From positions 248,001-312,000 of the forward strand of contig JAIXMN010000012.1 of NCBI GenBank assembly GCA_025716815.1: a stretch of 64,000 bases of DNA, read 5' to 3'. Shown one piece after another: positions 36,773-48,382 of this stretch. Under the pieces are notes generated by a model. It had not been told where the DNA came from. It did no database searches and was given only the letters and a program-made list of their open reading frames with translations. The stretch is from Dichotomocladium elegans. Its lineage: Eukaryota > Mucoromycota > Mucoromycetes > Mucorales > Lichtheimiaceae. Both the position numbers and the translations under genes were made by a program. Numbering within the stretch: position 1 is the first letter of the stretch; each line of letters begins with the position of its first letter.

Positions 36773-38215
36773 GATGCTATGTGCATTGAGAAAAGGAAGG
36801 GAGGAAGAAGAGCAGCAATGTGATGGGAGAAAGAAAAAACGGGAAGCACTCGCCTAGATATAAGCAATCCACACATGTCATTCGATGCTAACCCAATGAG
36901 AAAGAATCTTCTACACTTTACTTGGTCGTCTCATTCAAATCACATTGCCTGACTTTATTTCAGGGACCAGTCGCGTCGATCGTTTGCATCTTTCCTTTTT
37001 CTACCCCACTCCCACTTCTTATTGTCCTCTCATTCATGCCCGACCATTCGACGGGCATAGAAAAATTAGACAGGATGCAGCCACCCATTCCTGATCTTCT
37101 CCTTTGGCACGACTTGAGAGAAGACGACGAAGAAGAAAAAACGCATCAATGATATCATACGATGGTCTCGTTCTGCGTATGTGCTGAGTGTATTTTAAGA
37201 TTCGTCTGTTTTACCCGCTTCCCGAGCATCCAGCTTGAGGTGGCTCACAGAAATATGTATGTGTGTGTGTCTCGACTCTTGTCCTCGTTTCTTTTTTTAA
37301 AAAGTGGATCAATTACTACCAAGTCATCACAGGAACACGCGTGAGAAGTGGTTCTTTCAGGCGTATAGCTTAGCAATCTCGTTTGCCATGTATGAAAAAT
37401 TGTAATAATTACTTCCGGATCATGTTACACACACGCACATGCATACCTCCACGCGCCCAAATCGTTCGGACCGAGGGGAACTCCATCCCGCAGAATGCAT
37501 ACAATGCAAGCACACACATGATGGAACTAAAGAGAGAAGCACATCCCCGCCATTGGTATGGGAACAGTAGCAGAAATAGATCGCTACCCAATGTCCTCAG
37601 CAAGATACTGTGAGCTACCAAATCCATTCTAAAAACATTATGTGAACGCATTGTAAGAGAGGTTACACTCCAGTCGCATACGCAGAACAGTGGTACATGC
37701 TTACTATCCCAGTATAGTATCATTGCGTGTCAATTCATTTATCTCTCTCTTTTTCCCCTATCTTCTGATACTAATATTCCATCTTCTAAATCATAAGCCA
37801 ATTATGACCTCTAAAAATAAACATTCATTTAAGAGACCCATTAATGGCGTATGTTTGATAATCCAATGTTTCCATGTCGTCTCGCCCGACGGCGGTGGCA
37901 CAGTGATACAACACATGCAGGTGCCGCAATCATATCCTTCGAAACCACAGCGCCATTTTTTTTTCGTGCATGCTTTTTTCCCTCTCTGCTGTCTAACCAG
38001 GGTGTCATTCAGTTTCCCGATGCTTTCGTGAGAGATTCTCTTTGGAACTCATAGCTGTGACAAGAATTCCATGATAAAAGTGAGTGAAGGCGAAAAAAAA
38101 AAAGTTATGAAGGGGAAAAAAAATGGAGAGCTATTGTTTTCAACTTTTTTCTTTTTCTTTTTCTTTTTATTGAGGTCCCCTCAATCAATGGAATAATGCT
38201 GGCCCTTTTCCCTTG
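36773..38215. other. intergenic
   Basis: About 1.4 kb upstream of the arrestin gene and downstream of the small membrane-protein gene. No exon recognised; TG/CA-rich patches and a TTTTTC repeat near 38140-38170. Confidence 0.4.
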
Positions 38216-38566
38216 TTATGCTGATAATATGGATGCTGCCTCTGCGGCAACCATGCTATCTGGATCGAACCAGGGACGATCTGGATCCTCTGGGACTGTC
38301 AAGTTTTGCAACTGCCACAACAGTAACATGACCGTCGTTGAGACGGTCGTGGCAACAAACGTGGCCGCAGCTAGTCGCTGGAAGAAGGGCGCTTGTCGGT
38401 ACAAGAATCGTTGAATGGCCGAGCTGGCCGATGCGGCCGCTCCACTTGAAGAGCCAACGAGGAAGGGTGATTGTGAAGAAGACCGCGGGGGTGGAATGGT
38501 TAAATAAAGTGATTCATATGATGGCGGATCTTTGGGTATAAGCGGCGACGATGGAGATTGTGCCAT
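38216..38566 (-). CDS. small single-pass membrane protein with an N-terminal PPxY motif, unknown
   Basis: 116 residues, single exon, ATG at 38566. The N-terminus carries DPPSYESL (PPSY 14-17), a potential WW-domain ligand, in a Ser/Pro-rich segment. One strong hydrophobic helix covers about 66-86 (LAAATFVATTVSTTVMLLLW). A short acidic C-terminal part (PEDPDRPWFDPDSM) follows, ending in a small hydrophobic tail. No family is recognised. Layout (cytosolic PY motif plus one TM) recalls small Rsp5-adaptor or cargo proteins, but that is inference. Because it is short and lacks introns or known homology, it could be a chance frame; composition and the ordered domain pattern argue for a real gene. 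Confidence 0.5.
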   Translation of the reverse strand: MAQSPSSPLIPKDPPSYESLYLTIPPPRSSSQSPFLVGSSSGAAASASSAIQRFLYRQAPFFQRLAAATFVATTVSTTVMLLLWQLQNLTVPEDPDRPWFDPDSMVAAEAASILSA

Positions 38567-40502
38567 GACTATGGTATAATGAAATCACTGTATCGTGTAT
38601 TTGTGTGCGTGTGAGGAAAAAAAATAAAAGAGAATGAAGAAAGATGTGGTGGATTGTATTTCAGCAACACAAACGAGCCATCAGGCCATCAAAAAAGTAA
38701 ATAACAAATCATCCATGCCAAGTAATGGAAGTGTTTTGTATCATACCATTACCCAATACTCGTCCTTCAATCCCGATGACCTTTTACCTTGGTTACCGCT
38801 CAAACCTGGACCGTCTACCCCCCGCAGCTCATCTACGTATACTTCCTTTTCCCTTTGGGTGTGGATGTGTGTGGGTGCGCAGGTGCCTGCATGTGTAATG
38901 ATTTTCTCTCGTATTGTGGACTTTCTCTATTGAACAACGACGCCATGTCAGAGAAGCATCACATAAAACCTGCCAGCAACTGTAGACATCGGGAAGCCGG
39001 AACAACAACAATACCTCAAACCAGCCCTGTAACACAGTATGGAATCTATTACCAACACCGGTTTATAGAAGAGCGTTCGACGAACGATCCGAAAGAGAGA
39101 AACCATATGTGTGTGAGCGAGGAACGAACATAGGCTTCCGGTTGTGATCAAAAGCCTGGTTCGTCCAATGGTACACAGTGATGGTTCAATTCGCATGGCT
39201 CAGAAATAAAGTTCTTTGCTGCAACAAAGCGTCATCAATGGAGGGAGAAAAAAAGTGCCTGTCCTGAAATAGTGTTTAGATCAGCAAGACAAAAGAACTC
39301 AACTCTATCGGCACGCTCGTGTTTCCTTTTTAGCATCCCAAGTACGAACAACAAATGCATCAATATAAAAAAAGATAACGGATTCATAAATATCGCAGAG
39401 CTTTGCGTGGGATATATAAAACAAAACGAGCTTCTTCGGAAAACCGCCATAACGCTATCCGAGAGAAGAACTGCTGAAGTGTGTTTTAGAGCTGTGTCAT
39501 GGAAAGCGCTGAAGAACAGGGCATGTATGCTCTCCCCCTCCCACCAAAAAAAAAAGCTACAATAGTAAAAATATCACTATACACAGGAACGTTTCATGTT
39601 TCTTTCCCGGATATACATACGCAATTGCTGTTGACAAGGTTTTTCATGGTATGCTTGTCCGACTTTCCGATAGATGATGGCCTTTGTGCTCTCTCCGAAT
39701 CTCTCCTCATGCATGTATGTGATCAAGCTCTACGCACCTGGTCAAAAAAGAGGGTGCATATTGAGCCGCTCCTTGCTTATCTAAAGCCTCTCGGGAGACT
39801 CAGATCATTTGTCAGAGCCTGGGATTATTAAGATAAACCGTATGAGCGGTTGATCGCAACATGGTTGATTTCTAAAAGTGCTATCGAACGATCCCTGCAT
39901 TGACGCGCTCCTACGTTTGCCTGCATTCCCTGAGTACCGATATAGCTCGTTGGCAGATGCTGATCTATCCGGATAGCATTGCAAACAGATTGACGTTACG
40001 CGAAAGAAGGGTTAAATAATTTACCCCCATTACCTCCGCGCCCTCATTTGATTGGCCAGACACGCATCTTGATAGTGCGGGAGCGCGTAGAACCTACAAG
40101 GCGGGGTATAAGGCGTGTCGAACAGGGCAATGATGGATGCACTGGGTCTGCACCGAAGTTTCACAGAAATCACGTCTTTCGATGTATTGGAAACTGTTTA
40201 TTGTACCATAGGATGGATGGGATGATCTTTTCGAGCATATTGTTGTGCTTTCTTTTTATACCTATGTTTGCTGCTATCGCCGCCGCCGCCCCTTTATAGG
40301 GGCAGCAGCCCCGATTTCGCGCGCAACTCTCAGATCACAAATGTTTTATCGGTTCCGCCGGTTGATCCGCGCTGCAACAAGAAGTGCGATGATGGGTTAC
40401 ACAAGCGAATTTGCTAGCATTATTTAAAGAGGAACTTTTTATCTCTTGGAGCCGCCCGCGCCTCGTAATACACAACCCGGGGCAACTTCCTCCACCCTCG
40501 CT
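38567..40502. other. intergenic
   Basis: About 1.9 kb with only short unsupported frames. A (GCC)n-like run lies near 40280-40292. Includes the promoter of the first MFS transporter. Confidence 0.4.
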
Positions 40503-42126
40503 ATGAGCTCTTCGACTTCACCACTCAGACGAGCAATCCAGAGTCGCTTGCAGATTCGGCCCCTTGTGGAACGTGACCCGCGTCTCCTTCCATCGCATAC
40601 CAAAGCCTTTATCCTCCTCATTCTCAGCCTGTGCGGTGGGTGCGCAGGGTTTTCGAGCACAATCTATTTTCCAGGTAAATAAGCGCATGACCGCAGCCCA
40701 CACACGATGCATTGACATGCCCCGGAAAAATGGCATTTCAGGGATTCCAAACATTACTGCTGATCTGCATGCGCCGTCTATCGCAACAACTCTGACAGCA
40801 GCCCTGTTTATTCTGATGATGGGGATTGCACCTGTGTTCCTGGGAGCCGTCTCAGATTATTACGAAATCCGACGCTCCCTGTTTCTTGTCACCATGCTTG
40901 TTTTCGCTATTTCGTCGCTAGGCAATGCCTTTATCAACAACATCTGGGGAATGGTGGTCCTGCGATGTGTTCAAGCGGTGGGTGCCTCCTGCGGCCAGTC
41001 GATCGGTGCTGGCGTGATCGCCGACTGTTACCCTATTGAAAAACGCGGATCGGCTTTCGGAAAGTACTTCCTCGGCATGTTCCTCGGGCCGCTGCTTGGG
41101 CCCATCATCGGTGGCTTCCTGATCATGAGCCCGCTGTCGTGGCGGGCGACATACTGGTTCTGCTTTGCTTATGGGGTCTTTGTAGCTCTTCTGCTTTTCG
41201 TTTTCTATCCAGAAACATACCGAGGAACTCACTTTGATCGGCAACTGCCCACGATCACAGTCGACGAAAAGCCGGCAGCAGCAGAACATACCAGTCCTGA
41301 TGACCCCGCAGGTGCCGACCGTAGCCGCTGTGCATCCTCCGAAGCATCGACCGTATCCATTAGCATGGATCCAGCACCGACGAACAAGAATGACAATCAG
41401 CTAGTTGAATCCACTGTGAAGAAGACCCTGAACCCGATCCTGCCTTTTCTTCTGCTGCGCCATCCGCACATTCTGCTGGCCGCTGTCGTCTCGGGTGTTG
41501 CATTTGGCGCAATGTTTGCTGTTGAGACGATCATCCCTAATCTTTACGAGAGCCATTACGGGTTCAATTCCTGGAAGACCGGCCTCTCTTTCCTCGGTGC
41601 CGGCGTCGGAAATTTTCTGGGTGCAGTTACCAACAGCTACCTTTCGGATCGGCTATTGCTCCGCGCGCGCGAAAAACGCGGCGGACGGCACAAGGCAGAA
41701 GATCGTCTCACGGTAAACGTGTGGCCCTCGGGCCTGATTTTCATTCCCTTCGGTGTTCTGCTCTTTGGCTGGGGGACAGAGTCAGACATGACCGTCTGGA
41801 CGGGCATCGTCGGATTCGGCATCATGAATTTCGGCATGAACCAGGTCATGACCGCCACGAGCACGTACATTATCGATGCAACGACGCCCGGTATCAGTGC
41901 TACCGCAACAGGGGTAGCAAACTTTGTTCGAATGCTCTTTGCTTGCGTCCTAAGCCTTTGTGCCAATCCCATGGTCGACGCGATCGGTGCAGGCTATACT
42001 GCCGTCTTTCTGGCCGCCCTAGCAGTTCTTTCCATGGGACTTTTGTTGATCCTGAAATTGTATGGCCAAACAATGCGGCGTAAATCCGGGTTCGAGCAAG
42101 CCGGTGAACGCGAGCAGCATCACTAA
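40503..42126 (+). CDS. MFS transporter, DHA1 drug:H+ antiporter-like (tandem copy 1)
   Basis: Predicted 518-residue 12-helix major facilitator of the plasma membrane or vacuole. Exons 40503-40674 and 40742-42126. Helix 1 ends in GFSSTIYFPGIPNI, a hallmark of DHA1 polyspecific exporters (Tpo/Flr/Qdr-like). AAVSDYY-type loop (GAVSDYYEIRRSLF), VVLRCVQAVGASCG and CYPIEKRGSAFGKY follow; the last two match conserved DHA1 motifs after helices 4 and 5. A central hydrophilic loop (about 225-290) precedes the second six-helix half. Exported compound unknown. The ATG at 40503 is chosen because the frame upstream has no ATG. Strong similarity to the next gene shows a tandem duplication. Confidence 0.9.
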
Positions 42127-42387
42127 AACATTCAACCATGCCTGTATTTATTATCATCCTCATTATTCCATTCATATACTGTATGCGCCGGTGGCAATCG
42201 GCCTGTTTTCAAAATTAATAAATATTCTACTTATGCTTGTTTTACCAGAAAAGGAAACCGAATTGCTTTTACCCCCCCCCCGGGTGTCACTGGCACTAAT
42301 TTCCCTTCCTGGGGTAGAGACTCAGATCCGCTCATCTGTCAGATAGCGCCGATTTCTGGGAATTTCTTCCCTCTTCTTAAACAAATA

Positions 42388-44048
42388 ATGGACGTCGGCG
42401 GCAAAAAACACCTCTTCCGGCTGATAATAGCTGCATTGAAGAGGCGATTCCTAATCAAACCACCTGTGGAAGACGATCCTCGACTCCTCAGTACACGCAC
42501 CAAGGGTTATATCCTTGTGATTCTTTGCCTCTGCGCAGCTAGTCCTGGTTTCTCGAGTACCATCTACTTTCCCGGTATTCCAACCATCACAAGCGATCTG
42601 AATGCGCCATCCATCGCGATAACGCTGACAGCAGCCTTGTTTATCCTCTTCATGGGTATTGCACCCGTCTTTTGGGCAGCCGTCTCGGATTACTATTGCG
42701 TAAGAAGGGCTCTGTTTATTCTGTCCATGTTGATCTTCGCCATGGCCTCGCTCGGGAGTGCGCTGATGAACAACATTTGGGGTCTCGTCGTGCTCCGGTG
42801 CGTCCAGGCTGTTGGTGCCTCATGTGGCCAATCTGTCGGTGCTGGTGTCATTGCCGATTGCTATCCCGTCGAAAAACGGGGCACTGCTTTTGGAAAATAC
42901 TTTTTTGGCCTGTTTTTCGGTCCACTTGTCGGTTAGTTCCTTTGTGTGCGTGTGTGTGTAATAGCGAGGAGACTGAACTGCCTATTTTTCTGTATAAAGG
43001 TCCGATTTTAGGCGGCGGTCTCATCACCAGCGCTTTGTCGTGGCGGACAACATTCTGGTTCTGTTTTGCATTCGCGCTGACGGTGATCGTCCTTATCGCT
43101 ATCGCTTATCCAGAGACATACCGCGACGACATCAGATTTGACAGTTATCCGGGAGGCGATGCCGGCGTCGCCGACAATGTTTCAGCGAGATCTACCCTTC
43201 TTGAAGCTGCGGAGGAACGTGATTTGGCGAGAAACAACGACACGGTCCCGATCGAGACGCCTCATCCGAAGACGACCGTGCTTCAGCCCATCCCCACTGC
43301 AAACGCACCTGGAAGTCAACCAAAGGCTGCTACTACAGCTAGGAAAAAGCCCATCAATCCCATTCGCCCATTCCTCATGTTACGTCACCCCCATGTATTG
43401 ATGGCATCCTTGGTGTCCGGTGTTGCGTTTGGATGCATGTTTGCGGTTGAGACGATAATTCCCGATCTTTTCCAGTCGCGATACAGGTTCAACGCCTGGC
43501 AGACGGGTTTGAGTTATCTCGGTGCAGGCGTAGGGAATATGTGCGGCGCCTTCATCACCAGCACCTTGTCCGACCGACTCCTGCTTCGTGCCCGCAAACG
43601 CCGGAATGGCCGCCACAAAATCGAGGATCGTCTAGCGCTGAACCTGTGGCCGGCTGGATTCATCTTCGTTCCTTTTGGGCTTCTCTTGTTTGGCTGGGGT
43701 ATCGAGAGACACATGTCATACTGGACCGGAATTATCGGTTTCGGCATCCAGAACTTTGGTATGAACCAGATCATGTCCTCAACAAGTGCTTACCTTGTTG
43801 ATGCTGCACCAGGTGAGGGTGCATCTGCCTCAGCAGCGGGCAACTTCACTCGCATGATCTTTGCCTGTGTCTTGACCCTCGCTGCTAATCCCATGGTTGC
43901 CTCGATCGGCCCAGGTTATACATGCGTATTTTTGACTGCTTTGGGATATGCGTCCATGATCCTGTTAATCGCTCTCAAGGTCTATGGACCTCGGATCCGC
44001 CGGGCGACAGGTTTCGAGCAACCAGAAGAAAGGAAAACAGAGAACTAA
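42388..44048 (+). CDS. MFS transporter, DHA1 drug:H+ antiporter-like (tandem copy 2)
   Basis: 530-residue paralogue of the preceding gene, same strand, start 261 bases after its stop. Exons 42388-42931 and 43000-44048. Matching blocks include GFSSTIYFPGIPTI, CVQAVGASCGQSVGAG, CYPVEKRGTAFGKYF and FGMNQIMSSTSAY. The central loop is longer and diverged. Its single intron lies after FFGPLVG, in the middle of helix 5/6, whereas copy 1 has its intron after IYFP; each gene reads straight through the other's intron site. Function as in copy 1; substrate unknown. Confidence 0.9.
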
Positions 44049-44288
44049 GGCATCTCCAGATACATACTATACCCCCCTTCCAAGCATCGCATCATTATAC
44101 TTTATCTCTTGTACTTGATCATCTATGTATACTGTCTACAGAATGGAATGCGCTGCAATATACATCAAAACAGTCATCGTTTGAATACCTCTGATTTGAT
44201 TATTAATCCTAAGAGATCTATTTTCTCTTGCTAATGAGTTAGGTAATTGGTATATAGTGCTTGGGAGATAACGTTCATGTCCGCTCGA

Positions 44289-45741
44289 TCATATCAGCCC
44301 TTCCTGAACCTGCAGATTGAACCAATCGACAGTCTCTTGCAATCCTTGTCGAACCGAGAATCGAGGCTGCCATCCGAGTTGTTTTAATGCACGCGATATG
44401 TCAGGCTTCCGTTTCTTGGGGTCGTCCATTGCGGCAGGTAATGATTTTATCTGAACGGTCTGAGTTGCTTTAGTGGTTTGGTATACCTGTTCTCGTATAA
44501 TGTCTGCGAAATCATTGATCGTGTACTCTTCAGGATTGCCCAGATTGACGGGATCACGATACGACTTGTTCATTAGAAGAATGAGACCGTCCACGAGATC
44601 ATGGACATATTGGAAAGATCGCGTCTGTTGACCATCCCCATAGAGCGTCAGAGGCTCACCCTTGAGTGCTTGCATGATAAAGTTGCTCACAACTCGTCCA
44701 TCAGCCGGTGACATGCGGGGTCCTACACAATCCGGTCCTTCAGCATGCACAGGGTATACATACATGCACACATCCAGCCCCTCCCATCCCCCGCCTTACT
44801 CTATCAACTCAACTTACCAAACGTACTGTTTGAATACACAAAACGGGTTAAGATCATGGCTAAATCGTTAGCACCATTCATTTCACTGCCGCCTTTCCTT
44901 TTCCTTGTCTATCCCCATATATTTTTCGCTTAATAAGAAGGATACTTGCTTGAATATCCGTGCAACTCGCACATCCACGTCGTTCTGACGTTGGTACGCA
45001 TACGTTAACGTCTCAGCAATGCGTTTGCCTTCATCATAGCATGCTCTTGGTCCGATTGGATTGACGTGTCCCAATACGATTCTTTCTGGGATGCTCTTCT
45101 GGATCACCGTAGATCTCTGTGTGAATGTGTCAGCCCTGGTGGTAATAGAAACAAAAAATGACATAACGCATGTTTTTCTTTTTGTGACCTGATGTAGATG
45201 TCAGCAAAAATCTTGCCTTGGTCCGTTTTGCCAAACCGAGCATATTGATCGTGCCCATCACGCTTGTCTTGACTGTCTTCGTTGGGTTATACTGATAGTG
45301 CGGGGGTGATGCCGGACACGCCAAATGGTAAATTTGCGAAACCTCAATCATGAAGGGATCCACCACATCGTGCCTCACAAGCTCAAAATGAGGGTGACCA
45401 ATCCAGTGCTGGACATTGCGTTTCGTTCCTGTAAAAAAGTTGTCAAGCACAATGACTTCATGGCCCATGAGCATAAGGCGATCAACAAGATGTGACCCCA
45501 CAAAGCCAGCGCCGCCGGTGACGAGGATTTTTTTCCTTTCGGATGGTCTCAAGCGCCGGACAGGTGGATATGCATGCGTGGTCTTGTAAATTACAGTGCC
45601 ATCCTTCTCGTTGACCTCATGGTCATGGATCGCACTTGGCAGGTAGAGCTCTCGGAGTGTCGCCAGATCGACGTCGGAACCCACGACTGAATGACCGACT
45701 CTAGTAACCAGGTCGTTGGCTGTGTTGTTCGTCGCAGATTG

Positions 45742-45784
<43 letters not shown>

Positions 45785-45834
45785 TGTTGTTGTTGTTGTT
45801 GTTGTTGATTCAGACATACATTGATGCTTGCCAT
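44289..45834 (-). CDS. UXS1: UDP-glucuronate decarboxylase (UDP-xylose synthase), frame broken by two apparent one-base losses
   Basis: Extended short-chain dehydrogenase converting UDP-glucuronate to UDP-xylose with bound NAD+. Exons: 45834-45189, 45116-44950, 44825-44818 (8 nt), 44722-44289. Exon 1 has a polyglutamine tract, then the Rossmann motif [24 protein letters not shown] and YHLACPASP. Exon 2 carries [17 protein letters not shown] with the catalytic Tyr-x-x-x-Lys. The micro-exon restores the NTFGPRM motif, and exon 4 has [15 protein letters not shown] and [11 protein letters not shown]. Between [10 protein letters not shown] and GHVNP the reading must shift twice: one C short near 45080 and one G short near 45068, with QKESYW in between. 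The exon lengths close only if two bases are added. Either assembly error or a recent pseudogene. The intron upstream of the micro-exon uses a GC donor. Confidence 0.85.
45743..45807 (-). repeat. CAG/CAA trinucleotide repeat encoding polyglutamine
   Basis: A near-continuous run of glutamine codons (one Glu interruption) in the N-terminus of the UDP-xylose synthase. It mixes pure CAG and CAA-type blocks, a tract likely to vary in length between strains. Confidence 0.9.
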
Positions 45835-48382
45835 TATGGAAAGCAGGCTAGCGTGTAAGTTTTCGGGGAGGCGGAAGAGAAGAAAACGAACACACGGACA
45901 CAAACGAGCACCCACGCACACGCTACTACGAAGTGTAAGAACGAGTTGAAAATCCGCAAAGCGGGCTGACATCCCAACGTCTTGCCATCCTAAACAGGCA
46001 AGGTACGTTTTCTATGGTTAAAACTCCCTATTGTTTATTCTCGCTGATATTCTTTTTCGCTCGTCTCTACAAATAATAAGGGTGAAACAGCAAAAAACGT
46101 TTCTGACCAAATGCAATATCACTGGTTATTGCGTAGGACACTCACTATCGCTATCCCTTGTAGAATAGGCCAGAGCCCCTTTTGTGGCTGGATGGGAAGA
46201 ACTGATATTCCTGTACGCAAAGTTATCCACCCGTGATTTCCTTTTGGAATGTTATTCTTTATTGAACCATCATCGAATAAAGGATGCTTTGTGGAACCGC
46301 TGCTTGGTGCAAAACGCAAACCATCACTTTTAACAGAGACAATGCCATCATAGAGATAATTTACATTGGAACCAATGAATTCGGCCAAGAGGGAATGTCC
46401 AAGAAAAGCCTTATGATGGCTCACCCGCGAGTATTGAAAAATCCGGATATAACGTGTTCAATTGATGATGCGTGTCATTCATCCAAAAAGAGCAATGTAA
46501 GATACCATGCACTCTGCAAGAGCTAACAAAATACATGCATCACATACACACAAGAGAGAGAGAGAGAGAGAGGGGGGGAAAGAACGACGAAGATCCAAAC
46601 TGTCGTTTTTGCAAAGAACTGTGGATTTACCTAGCAACGAGTGTTGAATACATGCGCATGGTATATTGACATTCTATGTTTATTTGCCCATGAATAACCT
46701 TGGTGACCATCTCGTTGTCGAAGTATTGAGTACTGTAAATGAACCTCCTGATGCCAATTGATATGTACAGCACTGTGTTGTAACACGACTTAATATGGCT
46801 TTGGATTTTGAAACATCTGCAAGTACATCGATGGTGAGAATAGAAAACGGATAGAATGCTTCTTCTGCAGCTGAGTCTGTGTTGCAACAGTGAAGAATGC
46901 TTTTGGTGCTTCTAAGCTGCTACCGTTTCCGTTATCTGTCTCCGTACAAGGCCAATGTCGACAAGGAAGGATAAAAAGACGATCAAAGACCTCCCCGACA
47001 GGAAAGTTATCAATAGGTTATTTAGCTCTGGTAACAGGCTCAAAATGCGTAGCAGTAGCACCATGGAAATATCTGACATGCTTCCGTGCGCCCAAAAAAC
47101 ATATCTTTTCCAAAATTGGCTACAAGGTGTATTGTATGCCTCTACATAGCAACCAGCGTTTCGAGTGAATGGAAGTCCTAAGTGATACGGATGCTAAGCA
47201 AGATTTTTCTTCAGCATCGCCCAGCCTCATTTATCTTAAAATTGAAGCGCCTTCGGTTTATCGCCGCAAGATGCGGAACTCTGTTCTTTCGGTATAAACA
47301 GAACTGGTGTTACATGGTTTGAAGGGTGCGTGCGCAGCCTCCGAGTTTGGTTAAGTGCCGGATGTATCCAACATGTAATGGCCTATTCTTCTTAACAAGA
47401 CTGCGTGAATCTGTTCATCAACAAGAGCTGCTCCCTGCCCTTATCCACAAACCTCACCCCCCTTCATTCCTCCATCTCCCGCTCCCAGATGAAAAAAAGA
47501 GAGCGATGTCTGTCTCCTTATGTTGCTTGTCAAATTATACACATGCTTAGTTGCAAAGGAAAAGCACACCATCGAAATTCCCCTCTTCTCCTTTGCACGC
47601 GCATATAAACGCACACACAGCGGGAGAAAGGCAACAATTACATTAAACTTGAAGGACCGAGAGCGAGACTGAAAATGTGGAACTGAGTATCATAAATCCA
47701 GTCCCAGCCTGCCGATCAATTGTGTGGGATTGGGACTTCCATACTATTCTTCTCCCGGGTCACCATCCTTTAGGAAGCATGCCTAGAGATCTTGCGGACT
47801 GAGCAGGGACTTTTTGGGTTCGGTGTTACACGGCTACTTGTCACACTGCCCTGCAACCTGGGTTCCAATGGCTGCAACTGTTGCTAGCTTCACAGTGATG
47901 CGGATCGCGTTTATAAACGAGGCATCCGATCATTTCAAGTCGACGCCGAAGCTTTATTTGTTACTGAACCCCTACTCAAGAGAAGCAACAAAAAGAAAGC
48001 AAGGGGAGCAAGAGGAGAGGAGGGAGAGGGAAGGGGAGAATGGAGAAAAAGAGCCTGCAAGTGCTTTTTTATTTTTTTCGCTGCGCTTGCAGTGAAGAGA
48101 GTTCGCCCGTGTCACCATTTTTTTCTCAGATATGCCCCTTTTGGCTTGCCCTGTCCTTTGCTACTGCTCCACACTTCTTTCTTTCTTTTCTTTCATACAT
48201 ATTTTTTTACACTCCATCGGAAGTTCACGTTGTTTGATCTCACCCATCGTCAGGCCAAAACCTACTCAGCAAACAACTCACTCTAACTCTGCCCCTTATT
48301 CCTACCTCATACTTTCCTTTCTCCCTTCCTTTGTCCTGTGTACCATACCAATTCGACTATACGCCCGTCTTAAACGCCTTCC
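45835..48382. other. long intergenic region
   Basis: About 2.5 kb between divergent UXS1 and the RhoGEF-like gene. No exon recognised. Contains a GA microsatellite at about 46552-46575 and long pyrimidine-rich tracts (48060-48360) ahead of the next start codon. Confidence 0.4.

Noticed and set aside
44940..44950. GT donor (GTATCC) six bases after the GC donor in UXS1 exon 2
   Set aside because: It would add two codons and change phase, destroying the NTFGPRM motif after the micro-exon.
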